Positions 34,305 through 43,162 of a stretch of 64,000 bases of DNA are shown here, in pieces. The DNA is taken from positions 1-64,000 of the forward strand of contig JANPHP010000034.1 of assembly GCA_031424495.1 (NCBI GenBank), written 5' to 3'. The translations under genes were made by a program, and so were the position numbers. Position 1 is the first letter of the stretch; every line of letters starts with the position of its first letter. The DNA is from JADKCL01 sp031424495. Lineage in GTDB: Bacteria > Bacteroidota > Bacteroidia > J057 > JADKCL01. The notes beneath the pieces were generated by a model, which did no database searches, was not told where the DNA came from, and saw only the letters and a list, made by a program, of their open reading frames with translations.

Positions 34305-34994
34305 CTATTCCCCACCCTCTTCAAAACTCCGCTTCCCAAAGGTAAAACCCAGCCCGACATTCAGCCCGATTTGGTGAATGGTGGATCCACGGTCAAAACC
34401 ATGCGGTGGGTAGCCACGGTCATAGCGCAGCAGAAATGCAGTGTAGTTGGTTTCAAGGCTCAACTGCATATGTCTGAGAAAGGTGTACTCTGCCCGAAAG
34501 CCAGCCTGTAGCCCCAGGTCGCGCAAAACATGTGCTTTGGTCAGGATTTCAAACCATCTTGGGTAAGCCCAAACGATTTCCTCCTCGCCCCCTCTGAAAA
34601 CCAGACCACCGACCGCGCTCAGCGAGAAACGGGGCTTGGATACCAAGCGTCGTCCATAATTCAACCGAATCTGATTGACATCTCGATTAAAAACCTTCCC
34701 GGGCTGCACTCTGGAATTCTCTGAATAACGTGCATAAAAGCGCGTTGCAGACAGTGACAAGCTGTGCGTATTCTGAAATGTTACAGAATATCCGATCCCG
34801 AGACCCATTGCAAAGCTTTTCCGAGCAAGCGAGTAGCGAACCTTTACTTCTGAGCCGTCCAGAAAGTGATAATAGGGCAATATAAACTCAATGGAGTGCT
34901 TCGTTTTGGCCTCTTGAGCAAAAATCTTGTTGGGGAAGGCAACCATCCCCAACAAGATCAGCAATAGTGCTAGGATGTCAATTCTGCTTTTCAT
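34305..34994 (-). CDS. Secreted barrel-like protein, tandem paralogue 2
   Basis: A 229-residue exported protein (signal ILALLLILLGMVAFPNKIFA). The mature part is alternating beta-strand, e.g. HSIEFILPYYHFLDGSEVKV and LGLQAGFRAEYTFLRHMQLS, and ends with GLGFTFGKRSFEEGGE, as in outer-membrane beta-barrels. It is homologous along its length to the gene just upstream (34978-35697), but only about a third identical by eye, apart from a C-terminal block that is nearly identical even at the DNA level. Start MKSRIDIL at 34994; it overlaps the end of its paralogue by 17 bases. No known ligand. Confidence 0.75.
   Translation of the reverse strand: MKSRIDILALLLILLGMVAFPNKIFAQEAKTKHSIEFILPYYHFLDGSEVKVRYSLARKSFAMGLGIGYSVTFQNTHSLSLSATRFYARYSENSRVQPGKVFNRDVNQIRLNYGRRLVSKPRFSLSAVGGLVFRGGEEEIVWAYPRWFEILTKAHVLRDLGLQAGFRAEYTFLRHMQLSLETNYTAFLLRYDRGYPPHGFDRGSTIHQIGLNVGLGFTFGKRSFEEGGE
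34353..34458. repeat. Near-identical tract shared by the two barrel genes
   Basis: This 106-base block matches 35032-35137 with three mismatches and no gaps; the first 63 bases are identical. It encodes LETNYTAFLLR, then DRGYPPHGFDRGSTIHQIGL in both genes. The DNA on either side is far more divergent, so this looks like gene conversion or a recent exchange. Confidence 0.85.
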
Positions 34995-35697
34995 CGTTTT
35001 CAAATGTGCGCTTTCCAAATGTAAAACCAATCCCGACATTCAGCCCGATTTGGTGAATGGTGGATCCACGGTCAAAACCATGCGGTGGGTAGCCCCGGTC
35101 AAAGCGCAGCAGAAATGCAGTGTAGTTGGTTTCCAGGCTCAGATCAAAATGTTTCAAAAAGTAATAGTCAGCTCGCAAGCCAATATGGATACCACTATCC
35201 TTGAGCAAATGAGATCTCGTTACAATTTCAAACCATCTCGGATAACCCAAAACAATCTGCTCTGACCCACGACGAGAAGTAATTCCGCCCAAGGCAGCCA
35301 AGCTGAGTCGATTCCTTTGCAGAAAATGATAGTGGTAGGCAAGATTGGCGAGGTTGGTTTCCCGCTGCCTTATTTCCCCTGGTGGAACTGGGTTCCTTTT
35401 ATAATAGCCAGCATCAAACAATGAGGCGGACAGTGAAATGGAATGCCTCGTTTTAAAATGAATAGCATACCGAATGCCTCTCCCAAGTGCCTCGGCCGTT
35501 CGCGATGTAGAATAAACACCCTTCATTGCGCTACCATCGAGAAATTGATAGTATGGCAAATACAACTCTATTTGATGTGCCACCCTGGAATTCTGGGCAC
35601 TGCTAATTGTAGGGAGCGCAAAGCCCCCTGCAATTAGAATCAGTATCCAGGCAAGGTTATTCCTGCTTGACAAACTTCGTCGTCGCGATTTTTCCAT
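34978..35697 (-). CDS. Secreted barrel-like protein, tandem paralogue 1
   Basis: A 239-residue exported protein with a basic start (MEKSRRRSLSSRNN), signal helix LAWILILIAGGFALPTISSA and a beta-rich mature part (QIELYLPYYQFLDGSAMKGV, HIGLRADYYFLKHFDLSLET). It resembles small outer-membrane beta-barrels. The paralogue at 34305-34994 follows with a 17-base overlap, so the pair arose by tandem duplication and is cotranscribed. Both are poorer in G/C than hflX next door. Function unknown. Confidence 0.75.
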   Translation of the reverse strand: MEKSRRRSLSSRNNLAWILILIAGGFALPTISSAQNSRVAHQIELYLPYYQFLDGSAMKGVYSTSRTAEALGRGIRYAIHFKTRHSISLSASLFDAGYYKRNPVPPGEIRQRETNLANLAYHYHFLQRNRLSLAALGGITSRRGSEQIVLGYPRWFEIVTRSHLLKDSGIHIGLRADYYFLKHFDLSLETNYTAFLLRFDRGYPPHGFDRGSTIHQIGLNVGIGFTFGKRTFENDEKQN

Positions 35698-35761
35698 TCC
35701 TGAGGGCCTACAGGCAATACGTCACCTCAAAAAGCCGCCGTCAAGATGGATGATGCCCCCC

Positions 35762-36973
35762 TCACCCAGGCCACTCACCCGTCTCCGACTGCAGCCGAGC
35801 CATCTCTTCATAGTCGGGCGCTTCAGAAAACTTGAAGTGCGGGTACTTGTCTTTGTACTCCTGACGCACGAGCGCCAAGATCTGCGTCTTGAGCGCGTCG
35901 ATGTTGAGGTTGGAGCTGGCCGAGACAAAGATCGCAGGCGCGTTTTCACGGGCGATCCAGGTCTTTTCCAGCGTGTCGCGCTCCTCGGGGCTCAGGCGGT
36001 CGATCTTGTTGAAGACGACGATGGTCGGCTTCTGATTCACGTCGAGGCCGGCGAGCGTTTCATTCACGACTTGGAGCTGCTCCTCAAATGCCGGATGGCT
36101 CATGTCGCAGACGTGCAGCAGGATGTCGCTCTCGCGCACCTCGTCGAGGGTGCTCTTGAAGCACTCGATGAGGTCGTGGGGCAATTTGCGCAGGAAACCG
36201 ACGGTATCGCTGAGCAAAAAGGGCACTTGCTGCAAAACCACCTTGCGCACGGTCGTGTCCAGGGTCGCGAAGAGCTTGTCCTCGGCAAGCACATCGCTTT
36301 TGGAGAGGCGGTTCATGAGCGTGCTCTTGCCCGCATTGGTATAACCCACGAGGGCGATGCGCACCATCTCGCCGCGGTGCTTGCGGCGGGTCTGGTTTTG
36401 CTGGTCGATCTTGATCAAGTCCTTTTTGAGCAAGTCGATCTTGTCGCGGATGATGCGTCGGTCGGTCTCGATTTCCTTCTCCCCCGCGCCTTTCATGCCG
36501 ATGCCACCCTTTTGCTTGCTCAAGTGCGTCCACAGACCCGAGAGTCGTGGCAGCAAATATTGCAATTGCGCGAGCTCGACTTGCGCCTTGGCTTGCGCAG
36601 AGCGGGCACGCTCTGAGAAGATGTGCAAGATGATCGCGCTTCGGTCGAGCACCTTCACCTCCAGTTCACGGTCGATGTTGCGCACCTGCGAGGGCGTGAG
36701 GTCGTCGTCAAAGACGACGAGGTCGATCTTGTGCAAATCCACATAAGCCTTGATCTCGGCAAGCTTGCCCTTGCCGACATAAGTCCCCGAGTGTACACGA
36801 TCCATTTTTTGCAAAAACACTGCAAATGTGGCGGCTCCGGCCGTCTTGGTGAGCAATTGCAGCTCCTCAAGATACTCCTCAGCCTTTTCCTTGGTCACCT
36901 CGCGGTTGTACACCCCTACCAAAATGGCCTTCTCCTGACCCACGTACGCTACCTGACTATCTAATGCTATCAT
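35762..36973 (-). CDS. hflX: Ribosome-splitting GTPase HflX
   Basis: GTPase that dissociates stalled ribosomes under stress. The 403 residues have the N-terminal HflX domain with GTYVGKGKLAEIKAYVD and VVFDDDLTPSQVRNI, a coiled linker rich in charged residues (GIGMKGAGEKEIETDRR), and the G domain with G1 GYTNAGKSTLMNRL, G2 FATLDTTVRKV, G3 DTVGFLRKLPHDLI and G4 NKIDRL. The length is typical. It starts at ATG 36973. Confidence 0.95.
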   Translation of the reverse strand: MIALDSQVAYVGQEKAILVGVYNREVTKEKAEEYLEELQLLTKTAGAATFAVFLQKMDRVHSGTYVGKGKLAEIKAYVDLHKIDLVVFDDDLTPSQVRNIDRELEVKVLDRSAIILHIFSERARSAQAKAQVELAQLQYLLPRLSGLWTHLSKQKGGIGMKGAGEKEIETDRRIIRDKIDLLKKDLIKIDQQNQTRRKHRGEMVRIALVGYTNAGKSTLMNRLSKSDVLAEDKLFATLDTTVRKVVLQQVPFLLSDTVGFLRKLPHDLIECFKSTLDEVRESDILLHVCDMSHPAFEEQLQVVNETLAGLDVNQKPTIVVFNKIDRLSPEERDTLEKTWIARENAPAIFVSASSNLNIDALKTQILALVRQEYKDKYPHFKFSEAPDYEEMARLQSETGEWPG

Positions 36974-37157
36974 ATTTATTGGGCTCCTTGACCCGCGGTT
37001 TGGTAGCGAGAGCGCTACAACTATGGCAAATATCCACTGAATTGACGAAAAAATACTACCTTTACTTTTAGGTTAGTATGAGGTAAGAGTCATCTCGCCC
37101 AAATGATGGATCGTTTGGAGGGATTATTTGGGTTCTGCTGCATCTAGGTGCAGTTGT

Positions 37158-37958
37158 ATGAGATCAACATTGGATAAATTGAACTTGACAGGAAAGCCCC
37201 TCAAGGGTACCAAAGCACTCGCGGATTCGAAGAAAAAGTCGCAACCCGCGCCCTTGCTCCCCTTTGAAGTGATTGTGATGGCTGGTGGCAAAGGCGAACG
37301 CCTGAGTCCCCTGACCGACAACCTGCCCAAGCCGCTGGTACAGATCGGCAAGCGTCCCATCGTTGAGTACAGCATCATGCGCCTCAAAAAAGCTGGGGCG
37401 AGACATTTTACATTTTGCGTCAATCATTTTGCCGAACAGATCAGCGACTACTTTGGCGACGGATCGGAGCACGGCTTACAATTCGAATACCTTTATGAGC
37501 CCAAGCCGCTCGGCACGGTCGGCGGGGTAGCGCTCAAGGAAGAATTTGTCTACAACGACCTTTTGGTGATCAATGGCGACCTGCTCACCACGATCAACTT
37601 TGAAAAATTCTTCGCTTTTTTTGTCGAGGAAGACGCAGACATGGCCGTGGCTACCATTCCCTACCGCATCAACCTGCCCTATGGCATCGTCGAGGTGGAT
37701 GAGCAACACTGCATCAACTCAATCAAAGAAAAGCCGACATTCACCTACCACATCAACTGCGGCATCTATTTCGTGCGCCGCGAATTGCTGGAACTCATCC
37801 CCAAGCACAAGCGTTTTGATGCCATCGAGCTGATCGAAACTGCAATGCGCAACGGCAAAAAAGTTGCTTCCTTCCCTGTCCTCGAATATTGGATCGACAT
37901 CGGCAAGATGGATGATTACCTCAAGGCACAGGAAGACGTGCAATTCCTCGATTTGTAG
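37158..37958 (+). CDS. NDP-sugar nucleotidyltransferase
   Basis: A 266-residue nucleotidyltransferase activating a sugar phosphate. After an N-terminal extension of about 40 residues come VIVMAGGKGERLSPLTDNLP (nucleotide loop) and KPLVQIGKRPIVEYSIM, then EPKPLGTVGGVALKE, INGDLLTTINFEKFF with the metal Asp, and LEYWIDIGKMDDYLKAQED. It lacks CBS and hexapeptide domains. The sugar cannot be told; mannose-1-phosphate and related heptose substrates are common for this form. No polysaccharide genes adjoin it. ATG at 37158 is used; the frame extends ten codons upstream. Confidence 0.85.
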   Translation: MRSTLDKLNLTGKPLKGTKALADSKKKSQPAPLLPFEVIVMAGGKGERLSPLTDNLPKPLVQIGKRPIVEYSIMRLKKAGARHFTFCVNHFAEQISDYFGDGSEHGLQFEYLYEPKPLGTVGGVALKEEFVYNDLLVINGDLLTTINFEKFFAFFVEEDADMAVATIPYRINLPYGIVEVDEQHCINSIKEKPTFTYHINCGIYFVRRELLELIPKHKRFDAIELIETAMRNGKKVASFPVLEYWIDIGKMDDYLKAQEDVQFLDL

Positions 37959-38135
37959 CCCTCAAGCTTTTTGTTTTTTTTTAACAATCCCTGCTTCCCT
38001 AGGCAGCAAGCTTGCTTTTGCCCATGCTTTTCGCAGGCACAAGGCAGGTTTCGTCGATATTCTTCAAGTATCGACCATAACAAGCTGCGCGTTCCATGCG
38101 TTTAAACGATAACTTAGGGAAACATAAGATAGAGG

Positions 38136-39605
38136 ATGAAAAAAGCGATCGGAACATTTTTGCTTGCGCTTGCCGGTGGTGCCGCCGGATTTGGAATCAT
38201 GCGTGCATTGGAGCCCACGCCGCAACCTGCGGGCACAACATTTGGACAGCCCGCATTGCAAGTGGCCGGCCCGGCAGGTCTGAATGCATCGACCACGATC
38301 GAAAGGCCTGATTTTGTGGAGGCCTCGGCTGCAGCCACGCCGGCAGTCGTTCACATTCGCTCCTTTTTTGCTGCGTCGACAGGCAACGAAACCTTGCACG
38401 GCCTCTTTGGGAATCCGTTTCAGGGGGGAATGCGCCCGCAAGCCACAGGCTCGGGCGTGATCATCTCCGCAGACGGCTACATCACCACCAACAACCACGT
38501 GGTCAAGGGCGCAGAGAAGGTCGAAGTCACACTCGAAGACAAACGCAGCTATGAAGCCACCGTCATCGGCACCGACCCCACCACCGACTTGGCCTTGCTC
38601 AAGATCAAAGAAACGGAGCTGCCCTTCCTGCCATTTGGCAACTCGACAGGCATCGAGGTGGGTCAGTGGGTGCTCGCCGTCGGCAATCCTTTTAACCTCA
38701 CGAGCACGGTCACCGCAGGCATTGTGAGTGCAAAAGGGCGCAGCCTGAACCTGCTCAATGACGAGTTTGCCATCGAGAGCTTCATCCAAACCGATGCCGC
38801 CGTGAATCCAGGCAACAGCGGCGGTGCCCTCATCAACACAACGGGTCAGCTCATCGGCATCAACACGGCCATCGCCTCTGAGACGGGCAGCTATGCGGGC
38901 TACTCCTTTGCCATCCCCGTAAACATCGTGCGCAAGGTCATGGAAGATTTGCGCGAATATGGCCAAGTGCAGCGCGCCATCATCGGCGTGCAGATCCGCA
39001 ACATCAACGCTGATATGGCCGACAAATATGGCCTGAGCACCCTCGCAGGTGCATACGTCACCGGCACGATCGCGGGAGGCGCGGCAGAAATCGCAGGCAT
39101 CAAACCGGGCGACATCATCACCAAGGTCAATGCAACGTCGGTGCGCGGCAGTTCGGAACTCCAAGAGGAGATTGGTACCTACCGTCCCGGCGAAAAGGTG
39201 CAGCTGACCGTGCTGCGCAATAAGGAAACCGTATTGCTCGATGTGATCTTGCGCAGCCGCGAGGGCAAGACCACGCTCACCGAGCGCACAGACGGAGCCG
39301 TAGGCGAGGCCACAGGCAAGTCGGCGCCCGAGGCCACGCTAGGCCGACTCGGCGTGGAGATGGAGACCGTGAGCCTGCAACAGCGTGAAAGCATGGGCAT
39401 CGACAATGGCGTGAAAATCACCAAAATCGGCGCTGGTAAGTTGCGCAGCGCGGGCTTGGAGGAAGGATTCGTGATCGTGCGGGTCAACAAGAAATTTGTC
39501 GACGATCCCAAGCAGGTTGTGCAACTCGTGGAGGAAGCCGAAGGCGGCATCCTCATCGAGGGGATCACGGCAGCAGGCAAGAAGCAGTTTTATGCCTTTG
39601 AATAA
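38136..39605 (+). CDS. HtrA/DegP-type periplasmic serine protease
   Basis: Envelope quality-control protease and chaperone. A signal/anchor MKKAIGTFLLALAGGAAGFG is followed by the trypsin-like domain: His in ITTNNHVVKG, Asp in TDPTTDLALLKI, Ser in AAVNPGNSGGALI. Two PDZ domains follow at about 280-375 (GVQIRNINADMADKYG, GIKPGDIITKVN) and 395-489 (DNGVKITKIGAGKLRSAG). The total of 489 residues is typical of DegP/DegQ. ATG at 38136 with AGAGG just upstream. It stands alone and ends at a strong terminator. Confidence 0.93.
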   Translation: MKKAIGTFLLALAGGAAGFGIMRALEPTPQPAGTTFGQPALQVAGPAGLNASTTIERPDFVEASAAATPAVVHIRSFFAASTGNETLHGLFGNPFQGGMRPQATGSGVIISADGYITTNNHVVKGAEKVEVTLEDKRSYEATVIGTDPTTDLALLKIKETELPFLPFGNSTGIEVGQWVLAVGNPFNLTSTVTAGIVSAKGRSLNLLNDEFAIESFIQTDAAVNPGNSGGALINTTGQLIGINTAIASETGSYAGYSFAIPVNIVRKVMEDLREYGQVQRAIIGVQIRNINADMADKYGLSTLAGAYVTGTIAGGAAEIAGIKPGDIITKVNATSVRGSSELQEEIGTYRPGEKVQLTVLRNKETVLLDVILRSREGKTTLTERTDGAVGEATGKSAPEATLGRLGVEMETVSLQQRESMGIDNGVKITKIGAGKLRSAGLEEGFVIVRVNKKFVDDPKQVVQLVEEAEGGILIEGITAAGKKQFYAFE

Positions 39606-39641
39606 GCAGTGTGTAATAGATTTCATAGTAGAATAGCAGAA

Positions 39642-39676
39642 GCGGCGCCCTCCAATTTGGGGGGCGCCGCGCTTTT
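39642..39676 (+). terminator. Intrinsic terminator of the HtrA gene
   Basis: GCGGCGCCC / GGGCGCCGC with an 11-base loop, followed by GCTTTTA. It lies 36 bases after the stop. Confidence 0.8.
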
Positions 39677-39812
39677 ATTGTATATGCGTTGATCTAGCGT
39701 TCCAACAGCACTAATTTTTCTGAATTCACAATCTGTAGCTGGGCCTGTCTTTGATCAAATGACGACTATCATTTTCGCCAACCATACCTGGGATTCGAAT
39801 ATTTACATTTTC

Positions 39813-40017
39813 AAGTCCGAAGGACTTCAACTTGGATAGCCCCCGGCGAAACCGGGGGTTAGAGGCATTTATGAATCTCCAACCCAGAAAGGGTTGAATG
39901 TGAATACAGTATAGGAATTCGCGAATCAAGTTCAACCCCTATCGGGGTTGATGGTTCTGTGGCGTCTCTGACCGTGGGTTTTACCCACGGCTATCCACGT
40001 CGAAGCCCTTCGGGCTT
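39813..40017. repeat. Array of six short perfect hairpins
   Basis: In 205 bases: AAGTCC-GAA-GGACTT (39813-39827), CCCCCGG-CGAAA-CCGGGGG (39840-39858), CAACCC-AGAAA-GGGTTG (39880-39896), CAACCCC-TATC-GGGGTTG (39933-39950), CCGTGGGT-TTT-ACCCACGG (39972-39990) and AAGCCC-TTC-GGGCTT (40003-40017). The stems differ, so it is not a CRISPR. Such mixed hairpin clusters resemble repeat families scattered in Bacteroidota genomes. The rest of the 547-base gap 39606-40152 holds the HtrA terminator and no gene. Confidence 0.85.
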
Positions 40018-40152
40018 ATTTTAAAGCATACTTATCAATGCAAAATCGATCAGGTCAATAGTATAGAGACAACCAATGCGGTGCGAGAAACGTGGTCGAT
40101 CAGGCAAGATTGATTCCTTGCCTAATGGGGCTAATTTAGGCGTGTCATAATA

Positions 40153-41481
40153 CTACGATCGGGCCACCTGCTGACGCCTGTGCGCCAGGAAGAGGAAAAA
40201 TACGCCGATCAAGAACATGCCCCCCAAAAAGAGCGAAGCATTGCGCATCGTGCCAGTGAGGTTGATGATGAGACCGTAGGAAAAGGTGCCCATCGCTGTG
40301 GCTACCTTTTCGGTGAGTTCATAAAAGCTGTAGTAGGAGGCATGGTCGTCGGTCTCGGGAAGGAGTTTTGCATACGTGCTGCGCGCGAGCGCTTGGATGC
40401 CGCCCATAACCGTGCCCACAAAGAAGGCCACCCCATAGAACCCAACTTTGGACGTCACAAAATAGGTCACACAACAGACCAATGACCACACGATGGCGGT
40501 ACCCATCAAGGCGGGGATGTTGCCGATCTTGCTGGAAATCCATGCAAAAAGGTAGCTGCCCCCGATGGCGACAAACTGTATGATGAGGACGGTGATCATG
40601 AGCTCACTGTCTTCCATCCCGATCTCGTCCTTGCCAAAAAAGGTCGCTAGGTAAATGACGGTCATATAGCCCAATGCACAGAAGAAAAATCCGACAAGGA
40701 AAAGCCTGATCTTGGCCTGAGCAGGCTGCCTGAGTTGCCTTATCACGCCCCGCAATTCCGTATAGCCATGTGATAACAAACTGCCTGAAGTAGCCTGCCG
40801 CGTCCGTGTGAACGATGGCAAGCCCGCAAACGCAATGCGTGCAAAGCCGAGCCACCACAAGCCCGCCATCAAAAAGCTGATGCGGGTTGCCAAGGGAACG
40901 TTGGGTTTACCAGGGGCGAGGTCGGCAATCCCAAACATGGCTGGGGCACTGATGAGAACAAAGCACATGATGAGTAAGAGCGAGGAACCCACATAACCCA
41001 TCATGAAACCACGCGCACTCACGCCATCCATCTTGTCTTCCTCCACGATCTCCGGCAAAAATGCATTGTAAAAAACGAGGCTGCCCGCAAACCCGACGCT
41101 GGCCAAAACCGATCCGCCGACGCCGATCCAGAGATTTTCCCGGCTTGTGAAGAAGAAGAGCGAAATAGAAGCAAGTCCGCCAATCCATGAAAATATCTGC
41201 ATGAAGAGCTTCTTGCGACCGGCATAGTCAGCGATGCCCGACAATACCGGTGAGATCATCGACACGATGAGAAACGACAGCGAAACCAAGTAGGAATAGA
41301 ACTCCGAGTTTTTGATCGCTCGACCAAAAATCTCGATCGTATCCACTCCGCCGAGCCCGGTCACCCACGCAAAATAGAGCGGAAACACCGCCGTCGTGAT
41401 CACCAGCGGGTAGACCGAGTTTGCCCAGTCATACCAGCACCACGCGCTGATCACTTTTTTGTTTCCCTTTTCTACCGACAT
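40153..41481 (-). CDS. UMF1/Atg22-type major facilitator transporter
   Basis: A 442-residue membrane protein with about twelve helices. ISAWCWYDWANSVYPLVITT near the N-terminus and the loop GIADYAGRKKLFMQ are signatures of the UMF1 (Atg22-like) branch of the major facilitator family; GGIQALARSTYAKLLPE in the second half supports this. Substrates of bacterial UMF1 proteins are mostly unknown; yeast Atg22 exports amino acids from the vacuole. ATG at 41481 gives MSVEKGNKK; an upstream ATG-like extension is not needed. Confidence 0.88.
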   Translation of the reverse strand: MSVEKGNKKVISAWCWYDWANSVYPLVITTAVFPLYFAWVTGLGGVDTIEIFGRAIKNSEFYSYLVSLSFLIVSMISPVLSGIADYAGRKKLFMQIFSWIGGLASISLFFFTSRENLWIGVGGSVLASVGFAGSLVFYNAFLPEIVEEDKMDGVSARGFMMGYVGSSLLLIMCFVLISAPAMFGIADLAPGKPNVPLATRISFLMAGLWWLGFARIAFAGLPSFTRTRQATSGSLLSHGYTELRGVIRQLRQPAQAKIRLFLVGFFFCALGYMTVIYLATFFGKDEIGMEDSELMITVLIIQFVAIGGSYLFAWISSKIGNIPALMGTAIVWSLVCCVTYFVTSKVGFYGVAFFVGTVMGGIQALARSTYAKLLPETDDHASYYSFYELTEKVATAMGTFSYGLIINLTGTMRNASLFLGGMFLIGVFFLFLAHRRQQVARS

Positions 41482-41853
41482 GATTTTATCGCTTTGATGC
41501 AGCAAACTACGAAGAAATCGGCTACCGCGAGGACTGTCTTTTGAGATGTCAAGGCAGGGTGGTGGCAGTGGAATGCAGGGGGATGAACAGGAGATCGCCC
41601 AGCAAAAGTCATCGGATTCACATTTTTTTGAGGTGGAATTGAAGTTTTTTCAGCCCGCTTTCCGTTACCAAAAACCCTCATTTGTCCAAAACAACAATCG
41701 GTTGAATTTCAGCGCATTGCCCCTCACACATGTGTGCGTACATCATCTACGTGTGGCATGGTTACTTTCTCGACGCCTTTTCCTTGGGCTCCTCGGCGCT
41801 TCACAAGAGGTTTGCAGCATCAAAAACAATTATTCACAAAAACTTATCCCAAA
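41482..41853. other. Divergent intergenic region before the RecQ-tail gene
   Basis: 372 bases between divergent genes. I looked for helicase motifs (Walker A, DEAH-type box) in all frames, in case the downstream gene had been cut from a full RecQ by a frameshift, and found none. The second half is likely promoter DNA. Confidence 0.5.
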
Positions 41854-42834
41854 ATGAAAAGTGAAGAAGGAATCGTGGAGCAGGTGACCACGTCGCGTCG
41901 GGAAGAAAACATTCAACCCATGGCGAGCTTGATCCTGGAAACTGTTGCGGGCTTTGGTCGCGGTTATGGCCAACACTACATCGCCCAATTTTTGACTGCA
42001 GATCGCTACCTCTTGGTGAGAACGCCTCAGCACCGCGAGATCGGCACCCTCGGCAAGCTGCGCAACCGCAACCTGGAAGACGTAGTTTGCACCATTCATT
42101 ACCTCATTGATGCTGGCCTGCTGCAGGTCAAAGAACCGCAGTACAACACCGTCGAGATCAGCGAGGAGGGTCAGCGGTGGCTGGCTCAGCCCCAAGAAAT
42201 CCATGTCATGAAGCAGCGTGTACGGTTCAGCGCCTTGGAAAAATACCTGCGTTCTGCCCTGCGTGAGCACCGCAGTACCGTTGCCAGCAAGTTTGAAATG
42301 AAAGCCTGGGAAGTGCTCTCAGACTATACCATGGATCGCATCGTTCTCACCAAGCCCCTGGACCTCGACACATTGAGCAGAATCCCAGGATTTGCAACGA
42401 TCAAATGCGAGCGATTTGGCGAAGGTTTTGTCAAGACTGTGCAAGACGTGATCGAGCATTTTGAGGAATTCAGAAGGGCGAGTCTCCTCCAAAAAGTGAA
42501 GCGAGGCAGCTATCCGAGGGTCAAGACGCTCTTCATGCAAAATGTGACGCTGCCCGAAATTGCTCAGGTGTGCGACATCCTTATCGGAACGGTATGTGGC
42601 TATCTGCGCGACCTCCACGAGGCAAACCTCGTGGACCTCATCCCCTGGATCGAGCGCAACATCAACAGCAAGTCACTTTATGCCGGTGTAGAATACTTTG
42701 AGCGGGTGCGTCAACCCAATCTCAAAGAGGCCTACAACACGCTGGGATTGGACTACAACACCCTGCTGTTTTGCAGGCTTTATGCAAAAGACAAGCGCAT
42801 GCAGCGCGCAGAAACTAGGCTCATGGCCTCATGA
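41854..42834 (+). CDS. RecQ C-terminal-like protein (RQC-HRDC-HTH) without helicase
   Basis: A 326-residue protein. Residues 20-115 read as an RQC winged helix (FGRGYGQHYIAQFLTADRYL, DAGLLQVKEPQYNTVEISEE), 130-210 as an HRDC domain (YLRSALREHRSTVASKFEMK, LDTLSRIPGFATIKCERFGE), and 225-280 as an HTH_40-like module (MQNVTLPEIAQVCDILIGTV). This is the order at the C-terminus of Bacteroidota RecQ helicases, but the two helicase domains are missing and the start is clean. It should bind DNA structures without unwinding them. ATG at 41854; an upstream in-frame extension is unsupported. Confidence 0.8.
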   Translation: MKSEEGIVEQVTTSRREENIQPMASLILETVAGFGRGYGQHYIAQFLTADRYLLVRTPQHREIGTLGKLRNRNLEDVVCTIHYLIDAGLLQVKEPQYNTVEISEEGQRWLAQPQEIHVMKQRVRFSALEKYLRSALREHRSTVASKFEMKAWEVLSDYTMDRIVLTKPLDLDTLSRIPGFATIKCERFGEGFVKTVQDVIEHFEEFRRASLLQKVKRGSYPRVKTLFMQNVTLPEIAQVCDILIGTVCGYLRDLHEANLVDLIPWIERNINSKSLYAGVEYFERVRQPNLKEAYNTLGLDYNTLLFCRLYAKDKRMQRAETRLMAS

Positions 42835-42880
42835 CCCCCGATAGATCCGTTCTTTAAATAGTGTATCCCGTTTCTTTTTA

Positions 42881-42910
42881 GAAAAATCCCGCCTCGTTGC
42901 GGGATTTTTC
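42881..42910. terminator. Intrinsic terminator, RecQ-tail gene
   Basis: AAAAATCCCGC / GCGGGATTTTT with a short loop; A and T runs on both sides allow action in both directions. It lies 47 bases after the stop at 42834. Confidence 0.88.
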
Positions 42911-42965
42911 ATGCTCATCTTGCAAGGATTTGTGCAAAATGTCTTACCTTTGCCATCTACTTTTT

Positions 42966-43053
42966 GGAGAGGTGTCCGAGTGGTTGAAGGAGCACGCCTG
43001 GAAAGTGTGTGTATCTCAAAAGGGTACCGAGGGTTCGAATCCCTCTCTCTCCA
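42966..43053 (+). tRNA. tRNA-Ser (anticodon GGA)
   Basis: 88 bases fold as a class II tRNA: acceptor GGAGAGG / TCTCTCC with one G-T pair, D-arm with GAGTGGTTGAAGGA, anticodon stem CACGC / GTGTG around loop CTGGAAA (anticodon GGA, reads UCC and UCU), a long variable arm (TATCTCAAAAGGGTACC), and T-arm GAGGG-TTCGAAT-CCCTC. The discriminator reads A, followed by CC; CCA is not fully encoded. Confidence 0.95.
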
Positions 43054-43061
43054 CCCCAATG

Positions 43062-43087
43062 AAAAAAGCCCCGAGTTGGGGCTTTTT
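43062..43087 (+). terminator. Terminator behind tRNA-Ser
   Basis: AAAAAAGCCCC / GGGGCTTTTT around GAGTT, nine bases past the tRNA end. Confidence 0.88.
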
Positions 43088-43099
43088 CATTTTCAGTAA

Positions 43100-43138
43100 A
43101 AAGCCGCAGTTGGATGCACCAACTGCGGCTTTGCTTTT
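43100..43138. terminator. Bidirectional terminator between tRNA-Ser and the YdcH-like gene
   Basis: A perfect 14-base stem, AAAGCCGCAGTTGG at 43100-43113 and its complement at 43119-43132, loop ATGCA, then GCTTTTTT. It separates the convergent tRNA and minus-strand gene. Confidence 0.85.
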
Positions 43139-43162
43139 TTCTTCCTTCAGAGCCGCAACAGG

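Noticed and set aside
39813..40017. CRISPR array
   Set aside because: The palindromes differ from each other, there is no constant repeat with regular spacers, and no cas gene is near.
41734..41853. N-terminal extension of the RecQ-tail gene
   Set aside because: Forty codons without similarity; the ATG at 41854 starts the conserved part.
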